Shown: one piece after another, positions 1 through 11,154 of the stretch
Layout of the letters: each line of letters starts with the position of its first letter
Position numbering within the stretch: the stretch's first letter is position 1
Assembly (NCBI GenBank): GCA_039720395.1
Contig: CM077829.1
Span: forward strand, 26,807,842-26,871,841
From: Liquidambar formosana
Taxonomy: Eukaryota; Streptophyta; Magnoliopsida; Saxifragales; Altingiaceae
Length of the DNA stretch: 64,000 bases
Direction: 5' to 3'
Program-made: the position numbers and the translations under genes
The notes under the pieces: generated by a model
The model's input: the letters and a program-made list of their open reading frames with translations, nothing else
Told to the model about the DNA's origin: nothing
Databases searched by the model: none

Positions 1-388
1 TTGCCTCTTTCACTTGAGAGGTTCCTTCATAGGTAACCTCTAAAGTATCCCAAATTTCTTTGGCACTAGTGCACCTAGAGATTTTACTAAATTCATCATT
101 AGTGAGTGCACAATATAGTAAGCCAATGGCTTTAGAGTTGAGCTCAAGAGACTTGTGATCAGCACTAGTGTATTCTTGAGGCACTTTAGGGAGTGTAACT
201 CCATCTACCACTTTAGTGGGAATCAAAGGACCCTTAGAGGTAATATTCCAAAGCTCATAACTAGTGGATTGAATAAAAATTTGCATTCTAATTTTCCAAA
301 AATTATATAGAGAAGCATCTCCATTAAAAAGGGGTGGTCTATTGGACGATTGTCCTTCGGTGAATCCATTACCACTATAATTGGCCAT
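1..388 (-). CDS. Copia gag, N-terminal part (element A), runs off the left edge
   Basis: Reading the minus strand from the ATG at 388 gives 129 codons with no stop to the window edge. It starts MANYSGNG and contains FNGDASLYNFWKIRMQIFIQ and later LTNDEFSKISRCTSAKEIWD. This is the layout of the UBN2/DUF4219-type gag of plant Ty1/copia elements, in which the N-terminal domain builds the virus-like particle around the element RNA. The start is well placed: the primer-binding site and LTR lie directly upstream (higher coordinates). No frameshift or stop is seen, so A looks younger than its host element B. The rest of gag and pol would lie left of the window. What I see is the open frame and motifs; the family follows from known gag proteins. 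Confidence 0.85.
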   Translation of the reverse strand, partial: MANYSGNGFTEGQSSNRPPLFNGDASLYNFWKIRMQIFIQSTSYELWNITSKGPLIPTKVVDGVTLPKVPQEYTSADHKSLELNSKAIGLLYCALTNDEFSKISRCTSAKEIWDTLEVTYEGTSQVKEA

Positions 389-424
389 ATCGTTCCTCGC
401 AAGACAAATGTGTCAAATGCAAGA

Positions 425-442
425 GGTTAGGCTCTGATACCA
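425..442 (-). other. Primer-binding site of element A (initiator Met tRNA type)
   Basis: On the minus strand the sequence two bases after the LTR end is TGGTATCAGAGCC, the standard match to the 3' end of plant initiator methionine tRNA used to prime minus-strand DNA synthesis. It lies between the LTR (445-1745) and the gag start at 388, in the expected order. Confidence 0.85.
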
Positions 443-960
443 ATTGTTATCCCAAGTGTAAAACCCTAGAGGGGGGGGTGAATAGGGTTTAGCCAATTAA
501 AAATAATTATGGCAAACTAAAAATCAGATTATTGCAACCAATATAAAATGCAACAACAAGCAATAATAAGAGAGAGTTAGAGAATGCAAACACAAGATAT
601 TAACGAGGTTCGGCCTTCCCGCCTACGTCCTCGCCTCAAGAGCACCGCTTGAGGATTCCACAATCCACTATGACAATCTCCTTCAAGGGTGGAGATCAAA
701 CCTCTTACAAAGAGAAGCTCACTTCAAGACAAATCACTCTTGTCTCACTAGGGTTCACACAACCCTTACAACACTTGAATTTGAAGTTGGTTTGTTGTAA
801 ACAATCACTCTAGCAGTAAATACAACTCTTGAAAGCTCAACAAACTTCTAATAATTTGCTCAATTGAATGCTCTTTAAGAATTAGGGCTTGAAAGCTATT
901 TTTCAAAGGATGGAATTGATTGCTCTTGTATGGATACTCATAAATGAGTTTGAAAGCTTG

Positions 961-970
961 TATTTATACC
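961..970 (-). promoter_or_regulatory. TATA box of the element A LTR
   Basis: Minus-strand GGTATAAATA. It is the only good TATA box in the LTR, with the palindrome cluster 118-300 bp upstream and gag about 570 bp downstream, so transcription probably starts near 930. Confidence 0.55.
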
Positions 971-1087
971 CATTTGGCCTATTATGCCCGTTGCAAGCAT
1001 TAAATGCCGGGAAATAGCCGTTTGGTGGCAATAAATGCATCATTGGGCTTTTAAAAAACTAGCCGTTATAGCTTATTTCGAGTGATA

Positions 1088-1259
1088 TAGTCGACTAAAC
1101 ATTCCATATAGTCGACTAAATAAACCAGAAGCAGAAATAGGCCATTTCAGCATGATTTAGTCGACTAAACCTTCCCATATAGTCGACTAAATAAACCAGT
1201 AGCCAAACTGGTCTATTTTTACATGATGTAGTCGACTACATCAATGATGTAGTCGACTA
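1088..1259. promoter_or_regulatory. Six copies of the palindrome TAGTCGACTA in the LTR U3
   Basis: Perfect 10-bp palindromes occur at 1088-1097, 1109-1118, 1158-1167, 1180-1189, 1229-1238 and 1250-1259. They form three pairs about 21 bp apart, with pair starts spaced about 70 bp. Pairs one and two share flanks such as ATATAGTCGACTAAATAAAC. The position upstream of the TATA box suits an enhancer bound by a dimeric factor; that role is inferred. Confidence 0.7.
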
Positions 1260-1745
1260 AACCTTGTATTTTTCTAGGTTTAGCCTCTTATCAAGTGTTT
1301 TCTCCTATTAAGACCATTTCTATCGACTTAGGCCTTTTTGAGATGATAAAATCATTATGATTAGGGGTCCTAAGGTCCATCTAAGTCATTAGAGCACGGT
1401 CATGAGCAATTATGTACATTTTGGAACCTAAAACCTCACTAGTAGCCTAAGTGAGTCTCCATTGACTATGATTGCATGGCTTGAGGTGCTTGTAGGTCCA
1501 TTTGCTAGCTTTTTATGCTCTTGTTGCATCATGCTTGAGTTTCTTTGAAGTCTTGGACACAAGCTTTAAGTTACATGGCTTGGTTGTGCTTTCGGGAGCA
1601 TGTACTTGAGTCATTGATCCTTTTGTGCTTTAGTACCTAGCTTTGATCATTAGCTTGACAATTTAAACCATTAGAGTTCTCATCAATTTCTTGTTATCAT
1701 CAAAATCCAAAAGATACCCTTGGATAAAAGCCAATGGGGCCAACA

Positions 1746-3110
1746 ACTAGCACTTGTTAGGTTGACTCTATAGGAGGATAGCTAGTCTCAAGCTATTTGT
1801 GTGGAGACACTACAACCAACAAGTGGGTGCCTATTACGAGAATAGGTACACTGAATGTGACCAAAGATATGAGATAAACTGAATGGAGTTTTATCCTGCC
1901 TGTCAATCAGTTTCTCATTGTTATAGTGGTACAAGTAATCCTTAAACCTGAGACACCATAGTTGCCTTATGCATGTAGCTTTAGAAGTTTGATAACACTA
2001 AGTGCAAATCCTATTCAGGGGTCTGCAAAGGTGTTCATTGGCCCTACTGCTATGTGTATGAAGGCATGTGAGTGATCAACAAGGGATCCATCACTCTCAG
2101 GAAAAAGAGAGAGAATGTCTCATATAGCATTCATAATATAACTCATTAAATCCATGGCCATGGTAGGATGAATATGAAAAGAGTTTCATGAGTTCATCAA
2201 TGAGTTGATATTCATGATTGAGTATAAAGTAATTAAACTAGGGACTTGACAGACTTCCATGTCCTATTAGTTTAATTGGAGACATTGTGTTGAAGGAAGG
2301 ATGCAATTGTAACCTATAAACTATAACAGAAGGGTTCTTTGTAAATGACTATTCACCTCATTAAGGACCACACCATGAGCCATATGCTAGGTGTTACTCA
2401 TGGTTAGTAGAAGCCCTAATTGATATAAGTGAGTTATAATCAATTAGGGAATTGGAAGGAGTTCCAATTAGACCCTAAATGGAAAGAGTTCCATTGTGCA
2501 CACCTCGTGCTATTCCTACTACTTGATGATGTGAACCCAATGGGTCACACACTGATCATGCAAGATGAGCTTTTAAGTCTATGAGAAAAAGGGTATGAGT
2601 GCATAAAGAATAGTTCTTTGAGGCCATGTTTGTATTTGATATAAACAATAGGGGTTATTGTGCAATTTAGGGAAATTGCATAAAACCCTAAAAGGGTTTC
2701 CCCCCCTAGGGCCGGCCCCTTTAGTGTGGACTATTTAAGTCACACTATGATGTGTGACATCATCACTTTTTAGAAGACACCAAGGGCTGGCCAGAATTTC
2801 CAGCCTCCCTCTCTCTCTCTCCTCTCTTCTCCTACACTAGCAACAACAAGGAAAAGGAGGAAAGGACTTGAAGCTCTAGCTAGGTGTGGATACCGTTGGA
2901 TGCAGCACACTTGGGCTGCTCATTCACCACTGTCCGGAATCAAAGCTTGGAGCAAAAAGGAGAAGACAAAAATTCTGTAAGTGTTCTAACCCTCTTTGTA
3001 GTTAGGATTTGATTTTGTGTTATGCATAGTTAGATTCATGGGCTGTGGAATCGTAGGAAAAATTTTTGTATTCCGCACTTCGATTTTTCCCTCTTGTTCG
3101 ATTCCCAACA
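1746..3110 (+). repeat. 5' LTR of element B (3' portion only)
   Basis: Aligns with 9789-11154 over its whole length. By eye I count about twenty substitutions and one single-base indel, so the two LTRs are close to 98% identical. It ends ATTCCCAACA directly before the primer site. The first 290 bases of the LTR (compare 9500-9788) are missing here because the LTR of element A adjoins. Confidence 0.9.
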
Positions 3111-3111
3111 G

Positions 3112-3124
3112 TGGTATCAGAGCC
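3112..3124 (+). other. Primer-binding site of element B
   Basis: TGGTATCAGAGCC, complementary to the 3' end of plant initiator Met tRNA, one base after the LTR end at 3110. Confidence 0.85.
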
Positions 3125-4618
3125 ATGATTATGCATAATACAAAATACATATGGGCTGGTAATTATGGTGTAGTTGAATGATTCAAAAATCTGGAAAATT
3201 TTTTCTGCATAATTGGTTTTCCTCCATGGCTGAACCTAGGGTTTGGAACCGTAGGTCAATTCTCTTCTACTCCTCTTCTAGTTGATGGTTAAGTGTATCC
3301 ATGGATGCAATAGGTTACATAGGGTTTGAGTCTGGAGAAGAAGAATAGGGAAACTAGGGTTTTATAAAACTGTTATGAACAGTTTTCATGGTTGCCATGA
3401 AAACCCGTCATCTTGTTTTGCTTGCCGAATTCAGAGTTCTTCTCCAAACTTTTCGAGCCATATATGGTTAGAAAGCTCTTTGAATAAGCTTTCCAACCCA
3501 GCAAACGGTGCGTCAATCCGAGTTCTGTAGTGAAAGTTATGAATTTTTTACTACAGGCTGTCTGGAAAGACAGTTTTGCTCGGGAATGATGCAATAGCCA
3601 CAACTTTGAGTTATTGATGGAGATTAAAGGCATGGAAATGGTTGCCATCACTTGGGTTATGTTCTAGACATGGTAGGGAAAGGTTGCCAAGCATTTAGAT
3701 GCATCATAATTGGATTAAGATGCTAGAACAGAAGGAAGAAGGAGAAGAACACCATGGAGGCTGAATCTGGGTTTTAGAACCCTAAGGTTCTTGCAATTAA
3801 TTCTAATTAAAGCTGCTGTATTTATGATGGCAAATCATTATAGGATCATTATATATCATGTGTATATGATTTTCTTTAAGTTTCAAAAAGTTTTTGATGG
3901 AAAAAGATTCAAAAAGTTTGAAAATTTTTCATGAACAGCATAGCAGAATTTTTCTGCAGAAAAGTCATCAATGGAGTTTTGATTAGAATTTGAGTTAGGG
4001 AACTCCAAATTACATGAAACCAATTGCATTAGTTTCCTAAGACATGTAGGATACTGGGAAAATTCGTTTGGTAGCCTAATTCATTCATCTTGCTGGGTTT
4101 TAAATCAATTTCTGACAATGGACAGTATGCTGTAAATTTCTGGGCAGCCTACTGTTGTTTTAATTGTTTAGAACAATTGGTGATGGTTTGATCATCCAAA
4201 CCTCTTCTATTAGCTTAGTATTTCATGTAGGGACATGATACAAAAGCTGGTTTCAATGGAGGAGTCGAATTGATAAGGATTTAGAAGCTATTGTGACCTT
4301 CAAGGTCTGCAACAATGGCTCCAGCAATGGGTTTTGGAAACCCTGATTGTTCTTGATGATGGCAGCCACTTCCACCACTTCTCACGTGTCCAGAGGCTTG
4401 TCCCACACCCCTAGGATGTTCTCCCATGGCTGGCCATGGCCTCCCACAGTCGTTGGTGGCCATGGCAGCCTAGCCAAGCTCAGGCAGCCCCCTGGTAGTG
4501 ACGGCTGCATAGAGTTAAGGATGAAACCCTAATTTTGAGTTAATGATGAAACCCTAATTTCATTATGGCATTAATTAAAACCCTAATTAGAATATTAATT
4601 ACCTTAATTAAGAGTTAA

Positions 4619-4832
4619 TGATTGGTCATTAAATGACCAATCATGGTTATTAATTGTTAGGGCATAATTAATACCATTAATGATGTCTAGGGTTAGGGTT
4701 TTGATAACCCTAATTAGTGTAATTAATTTAGGATAATAAATACCCTATTTGGCATTAATTAAACCCTAATCCCTTTTATTAAATACCGTATGAACCTAGG
4801 GTTTTAATGATTGGACATTAAATGACCAATCA
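4619..4832. repeat. Pair of 25-bp palindromes in the element B leader
   Basis: At 4619-4643 two perfect 12-base arms (TGATTGGTCATT and its complement) flank a single A. A second copy at 4808-4832 differs by one base in the left arm. They lie 189 bp apart in an AT-rich stretch and share similar flanking words (TTAATGATTGG). Confidence 0.65.
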
Positions 4833-6123
4833 TAAGGCATTTAATGATTAGGGCTTGCATTTAGGGTTTAGGGTTATGCATTTAGGGTTTAGGTTTTAGG
4901 GAAACCCTAATACACTAATTCATCATTTAATTGATTTTATTTAATTCCCATGTTAATTATTTAATTAATATTGATTAATTTTATAATGTTTTAAATGGTT
5001 TAAAATACAATTGGGGATTAAATTAAAATTTGTAAATTCTTAATTAAATGAAATTGTTTTGTTTAATTAAGGAAACCCTAATATTGGATATTAGAGTTAT
5101 TTTAGGAAACTTTACATGTTTTCTATTAATTTGATTAATTGAAACTAAATGTCTTAAATGTTAAGACTTTATTTAATTCTGGATATTTTGTTAAAACCTA
5201 ATAAGATTAGGATGCATTAATGAGATTAATGTAAATCATTCAAGAGAATTACCATAATGCCCATATGTTTTAATGCTTACAGTTTTTCTTTACATTATGC
5301 AATGAGATTGTATGTATGTGTTTGGATGATGATTATGGACTATACCCCTTAAACCAATTGTGATTGGCCGTTTTATGAATGGGTTGTAATAATTTTTCAA
5401 GAGTTGTAATTTTATTATGGTGATGTAATTTATTATTTGGGGCTTGCATGCCACCTTCCCTCTCTCTCTATCATTCTCTTATGTACCCCACATTCCCCTT
5501 ATGTATCCCTTTCTATATATTATATAAATGTTATGTAATCGAGAGCGCACTAAGGAGCATGGTGGACCCAAAGGAGTATGATGGAGCCCAACAAGCCAAT
5601 GGTGGAGACCAACAAGCCAATGGTGGAGACCATCAAGCCAAGGGAGCAGATTGAAGGACTTGAAAGCTTAGAGAAGTTTTTCAAGAAAGTATGCATGTTA
5701 CGAATGGTTTATTTTACGATCACCTACACCCACCATAGACCTAGGATTCAATCTATTGGCTTGGATTGAATCTTCTCAAAGTCCATAATCATCATAGTAG
5801 GAGCTTTAATTTATGAGATAATTGTTTTAGCTCCAATACCATAGTTTGGTATATGTTACCTATTCACTTAGGGACTAATATCAAAATATGGTACTTTATA
5901 TATGTTGATATATAAGAGCATGCGATGTATGATTTATAATAGCATGAGATGTATGATTATAAATAGCATAATTTATATGTTTAAATTTTGATACATAGGA
6001 TGCATGTTAATTTGATGAGACCCTTTAAAACCCCTCTTATTTAATATTAAGTTGAAAATGGAGAAGTCATTGGGGAATGAATTCTTCATTGCCTTCCATC
6101 ATTATAGGATCATCTAACGTCCC

Positions 6124-6511
6124 TTAATGTGGGTAACTGGCTGCAGACATGTAGGAGCTACCCATGTTAAAGACATTACTTGAAACTATCACATATGAGA
6201 TATCATGGGGTGCCTAAACTGGTATATACCAAGAAACTAACATGTGAGGTATATATTTGGCGAAACATACCTGTGTGAATGATGGGTTTAACTTAACTAG
6301 GGAAGTATTCCAAGAAACTAACATGTGAGGTGTATGTTCCCTAGAGGCAAAATGGTTGGAACTTGCTTATGAAGCAATAGACAAAGAGTTGTCTTCTTAT
6401 TATGGGTTAGAAGTCAAGAAACTAACATGTGAGGCTTCTAGGTCACAGTGGGACCCCAATCCCCATTAGGAATGAGATTCCCGAATTCCATTAGAGGGTG
6501 TATGGAATTTG
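6124..6511 (+). repeat. Array of potential hairpins with a conserved loop
   Basis: The 19-mer AAGAAACTAACATGTGAGG occurs exactly at 6231, 6312 and 6416. Each copy is bracketed by arms that pair with each other but differ between copies: 6221-6230 with 6248-6257 (8 Watson-Crick plus 2 GU pairs); 6297-6304 with 6337-6344 (8 perfect pairs, plus a weaker inner stem); 6407-6415 with 6433-6441 (7 Watson-Crick plus 2 GU). A 12-pair hairpin at 6124-6135/6159-6170 has ACATGT in its loop. A loop-like variant (GAAACTATCACATATGAG) lies at 6182-6199. A last hairpin pairs 6484-6491 with 6502-6509. The function is unknown. Confidence 0.7.
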
Positions 6512-7794
6512 ATAAAATAGTGGGAGGTACCATATGATTAAAGACCCAATCATTATGGATAAAAATGAAATCTAATTCTTTGTTTATGTAGATTACCTAA
6601 TTACTCACCTCAAAACCCCTATTTCCTAATATAGGATATTGATAGTTTGACTAAACCCGATTTCTTTGATTGACTTAGGAAATTGAGAATTTTTCTCAAT
6701 TTCAAAAGATTGTTTATATGCTATTAGGTCTTTTATTAAAGGCCCTCCATAAAACATCCTAAGAAGAAAAAGACACTATGCGCAATTGGCATCTTGTTGC
6801 CATGTTATATGATAGTATTGATGACTAATGAGCTTCAGAAGCAAAATTAGTCAATGCAAGTGCCTTTGATGTCCTACATCACATACAAAGGTTGTATTAT
6901 GAGTGAAATAATACTATAAAGTATAGTACTTGTAAAGGACTTCTTCTGGACTAGGATGTAATAAAGTTGTTTATTAATAATCATTCTTGTGAAAAATGAT
7001 TAATCACATAGAATAGCTTGAGAAGCTAGATGTGATTTAAAATGGAAGCATAGAGGAAAGCAAGTCTTGAAAAGTCAAAGACAAAGAAATATAATTATTT
7101 TGTAGTAAATATAAGGTATTGTAAAGGGAACTTGATAAAGTATCAGTCTTCCTAAAAGAACCAAACTTTTGAAGTTTTGGTTCATGCTCTAAACTAAATT
7201 GTTGGTTAGTTCTGCTTCTTGGTTTTTGGATTCTAGTATAATCTAAATCGAAGTAGAAAGTTAAGTAGATAATAAGTTACCTTTAAAAATTTTAATAGAG
7301 CAAGAGTTGCTAGATTAATTTTGGGAACTTATTTCTTAACTAAGTCATTTAAGACATTCTAGAAATTTGATTTCCGAATTTAAATGACTAATTAGAGTGA
7401 ATGCAACGTATTCCGAGAATACAAGAGATGTAGAGACTCTCATTTAAATGTAACGATTATGACTTGGTTATGAGATGACCAAACCCATCTTTTACTTGGT
7501 GAAGTGAATGAGTTACATTTATAATTTGACTATACATTGTGATGTATACAGTCATGTAGAGCATGCATTCAATTATAGTAGACTCATCTTAGAATACCAT
7601 AGCTCAATGGTGAATCTAAGAGAACAAATTGAACCCTATTAAGATATGGTTTGATCCATGATGAGTTTTACTAATGTATCCACCTAGGATATACCTTAAA
7701 ATTGCTACATATTGATAATTTAGGGTTCACTCCAGTTTTGTCCCAATTATATCAGATATGATATGGAAGAAACCCAACTTAAAGAAGTTAAGGC

Positions 7795-9480
7795 TAGGGT
7801 TTGTGCTACGTATGTCTGGAAACATAATGTAGACAATCTGGAAATAAAGTCAAGTAAGTGTTGAATTGTGGTATATCCTAAAAATGGTTGGGATAGTATT
7901 TCTATTACTCTAATGAACAAAAAGTTGTCCATTAGGATGATTGCTGGATTTTCTGGAGAAAGAGTTCATTCAAGAAAGATGCAAAAGTAGATAGAATTTA
8001 CAGAATTGTTTGTAAAGCCACAAACCAACAAAGATCCAACCCTTGCCCCTATTGAGGCAAAACCTTTAATTACACCACATTCTTTTCATAGATCAAATTG
8101 GATATTTCTTTAACATAAGAGAGATATTGTATCTCCATTAAAATGTGAAAGAATTGTTCTTTGGTGATAAAGATCACCAAGATAATCCTATTAATTATGG
8201 TTAGGCGATGTTTGACATCAACTTGAGAAATGACTAAGAGTCATTAAATCCAATATGGACAAGTAGAGACCTAAAAGGCTTGGCTATTTAAGAATGTTTT
8301 CAACATAGGCAAAAAGTTGTCTATAATGAAACTTGTTTGATAATAGTTATGCTGAAATCCATTTAGATCTTGTTATCTATAAACACATATTTTGAATATG
8401 AGATATGTCAAAAAGGATATAAAGATGTTATATCAAATGGTGAAAAACCATAAAAGTGTGTAAGTTATAGAAGTCTATTAATAGACTACAAGGTTCTCAT
8501 AATTAGAACATCTATAAAGTTGAAGTAATCAAATTGTTTGATTTCTCTCATTGTATAGATGGACCATGAGTGTATAAAAGGTTAGTGGGAGTGCGATCGT
8601 TTTTCTTTATCCTAAGTATAGATGACATCCTAATCATTATGAATGATATATGAATGACATCCTAATCGTTTTGGTTTTTGGAGAAAAACTAATTCATGAA
8701 AGATTTGGCAGAAGCATCCAACAAGATCTATAGAGATAGATCATATAGATTGCTAAGTATCTCCAAATCATCAAACATAGTTAAAATGTTGAAGGAGTTC
8801 AACATGGAGAATTCTAAGGGAGGTCTGATTTACTTCAGATAAGAATTCATTATTCAAGGGCATGTGCCCTAGGATAACACAAGTAAGGTTCTTAAAGTGT
8901 TAAGAAGCCTTATTCTACACTGTATATTGAACCTGATATCTATTATGTTGTAATTGTTACAAATAGATATCAGTCAATTCAAATTTGGAATATTGGATTG
9001 TATATGGAAATTGTAAACTCATAGTAGATGGGTATATGGATTTGGATATAATCCATATGGGGTATATTTTATATTCACTTTAGTTGGTGAAATACTTAAT
9101 GGAAGAACTGTATGAAAGATACAGTGGATTCCATTATTAAGGGTGAATTAATTGTCGCATTGTCTAGGAGACTGTTTGGATCTATAAGTTCATTTAGAAC
9201 TTGGAATTGTTCCTTCCATTGAGTTGCCCACACCTTGTTTTGTGACAACAATGGGTCTATATCTCAAGTATAGGAATCACGGTCTCATCAAAAGTCCAAA
9301 CACATAGAGCGACAATTCCAAGTGATTAGAGGAATCATTGGAAGAGGTAATAGATACATTACAGAAGATATTATCTACATAAGTTTTTGTAGACCTACTA
9401 ACTAAAGCTTTAAAACATAATTGGTTATGTCTAAGACCAACATCTTGAGAAGATAGGTATGCGATACATGGTCGATTGGC
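7795..9480 (+). pseudogene. Decayed copia pol (integrase C-end, reverse transcriptase, RNase H)
   Basis: Remnants follow copia order in several frames. The integrase C-terminal part is near 7795-7985 (HNVDNLEIKSSKC, then FLEKEFIQERC with a frame change). The RT active-site region is near 8605-8645, reading IDDILIIMND where YVDD is expected, and is followed by a short tandem duplication. The RT tail is near 8690-8850 (KIYRDRSYRLL-like, then FNMENSKG). RNase H lies near 9200-9420 (ELGIVPSIELPTPCFCDNNG, then HQKSKHIERQF). Stops and frameshifts are frequent, so no enzyme can be made. The two LTRs are nevertheless nearly identical, so the damage probably predates this insertion. Confidence 0.8.
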
Positions 9481-9499
9481 TTTAGTGCAAGTGGGAGAT

Positions 9500-11154
9500 T
9501 GTTAGGATTATGCCCTAGAGCCAATCATAGAGATGATTGTTTAGGGATTAGGAACAATCATTTGATTTCATTTATGTATGTCACATTTATTATTGATTTA
9601 ATAAAAGGGCTTATTCTATTATGTTTATATGCATCATTTACATTTACATAATATGTCCATGGAGTTAGAGTTGAGAATATGGAATTACAAAGAGTTGTAA
9701 TTTTGAGACTGTAGATATATCTCTGTACTAAACTCCTAAAGCATTCCTAGTTGAAGGTTCACTATGATGGACAATAATGAACCATAGGACTAGCACTTGT
9801 TAGGTTGACTCTATAGGAGGATAGCTAGTCTCAAGCTATTTGTGTGGAGACACTACAACCAACAAGTGGGTGCCTATTACGAGAATAGGTACACTGAATG
9901 TGACCAAAGATATGAGATAAACTGAATGGAGTTTTATCCTACCTGTCAATCAGTTTCTCATTGTTATAGTGGTACAAGTAATCCTTAGACCTGAGACACT
10001 ATAGTTGCCTTATGCATGTAGCTTTAGAAGTTTGATAACACTAAGTGCAGATCCTATTCAGGGGTCTGCAAAGGTGTTCATTGGCCCTACTGCTATGTGT
10101 ATGAAGGCATGTGAGTGATCAATAAGGGATCCATCACTCTCAGGAAAAAGAGAGAGAATGTCTCATATAGCATTCATAATATAACTCATTAAATCCATGG
10201 CCATAGTAGGATGAATATGAAAAGAGTTTCATGAGTTCATCAATGAGTTGATATTCATGATTGAGTATAAAGTAATTAAACGAGGGACTTGACAGACTTC
10301 CATGTTCTATTAGTTTAATTGGAGACATTGTGTTGAAGGAAGGATGCAATTGTAACCTATAAACTATAACAGAAGGGTTCTTTGTAAATGACTATTCACC
10401 TCATTAAGGACCACACCATGAGCCATATGCTAGGTGTTACTCATGGTTAGTAGAAGCCCTAATTGATATAAGTGAGTTATAATCAATTAGGGAATTGGAA
10501 GGAGTTCCAATTAGACCCTAAAATGGAAAGAGTTCCATTGTGCACACCTCGTGCTATTCCTACTACTTGATGATGTGAACCCAGTGGGTCACACACTGAT
10601 CATGCAAGATGAGCTTTTAAGTCTATGAGAGAAAGGGTATGAGTGCATAAAGAATAGTTCTTTGAGGCCATGTTTGTATTTGATATAAACAATAGGGGTT
10701 ATTGTGCAATTTAGGGAAATTGCATAAAACCCTAAAAGGGTTTCCCCCCCTAGGGCCGGCCCCTTTAGTGTGGACTATTTAAGTCACACTATGATATGTG
10801 ACATCATCACTTTTTAGAAGACACCAAGGGCTGGCCAGAATTTCCAGCCTCCCTCTCTCTCTCTCCTCTCTTCTCCTACACTAGCAACAACAAGGAAAAG
10901 GAAGAAAGGACTTGAAACTCTAGCTAGGTGTGGATACCGTTGGAGGTAGCACACTTGGGCTGCTCATTCACCGCTGTCCAGAATCAAAGCTTGGAGCAAA
11001 AAGGAGAAGACAAAAATTCTGTAAGTGTTCTAACCCTCTTTGTAGTTAGGGTTTGATTTTGTGTTATGCATAGTTAGATTCATGGGCTGTGGAATCGTAG
11101 GAAAAATTTTTATATTCCGCACTTCGATTTTCCCTTCTTGTTCGATTCCAAACA
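9500..11154 (+). repeat. 3' LTR of element B (complete)
   Basis: Starts TGTTAGGATTATGCCC right after the polypurine tract AAGTGGGAGAT and ends ATTCCAAACA: 1655 bp with TG...CA ends. Positions 9789-11154 match the 5' LTR. The next bases (11155 on, starting AGTGC, the expected target duplication) continue the reading frame of a gypsy reverse transcriptase, which marks the insertion point in element C. Confidence 0.9.

Larger units (their letters stand above)
445..1745 (-). repeat. 5' LTR of copia element A, inserted in the LTR of element B
   Basis: On the minus strand this begins TGTTGGCCCCAT and ends GGATAACA just before the primer site, so it has the 5'-TG...CA-3' ends of an LTR and is about 1.3 kb long. 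A minus-strand TATAAATA lies at 961-970, with six copies of a 10-bp palindrome upstream of it. Its outer edge meets position 1746 exactly where the LTR of element B resumes, so A interrupts B. The expected target duplication at 1746 reads ACTAG; its partner is outside the window. The short, clean gag and LTR resemble SIRE-like copia elements, but the lineage is an inference. Confidence 0.85.
3125..7790 (+). other. Long internal leader of element B without recognisable genes
   Basis: No open frame here resembles a known protein. It holds an AT-rich part (4500-5200) with many copies of AAACCCTAA-like words, two 25-bp near-perfect palindromes (4619-4643 and 4808-4832), three tandem copies of a 21-bp unit containing CAAGCCAATGGTGGAGA (about 5585-5645), and the hairpin array at 6124-6511. 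Gag would be expected in this interval but I cannot find it; it is either lost or too decayed to see. Confidence 0.5.
1746..11154 (+). mobile_element. Copia retrotransposon B, decayed, 5' end cut by element A
   Basis: Two direct repeats (1746-3110 and 9789-11154, the latter part of a full LTR 9500-11154) frame an internal region with an initiator-Met primer site at the left and a polypurine tract AAGTGGGAGAT at 9489-9499. The 5' LTR lacks its first 290 bases because element A sits there. The right end abuts a gypsy reverse transcriptase at 11155, so B is inserted in element C. Copia integrase, reverse transcriptase and RNase H remnants are recognisable only in broken frames. The long stretch from 3125 to about 7790 has no recognisable gag or protease. 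Confidence 0.85.

Noticed and set aside
4500..5200. Interstitial telomere repeat from AAACCCTAA words
   Set aside because: Words are scattered and mixed with ATTAAT; there is no run of exact AAACCCT heptamers.
10140..10349. Small minus-strand protein in the 3' LTR of element B
   Set aside because: It lies in LTR DNA, has no known motif, and the corresponding LTR copy near 2100-2310 gives no independent support.
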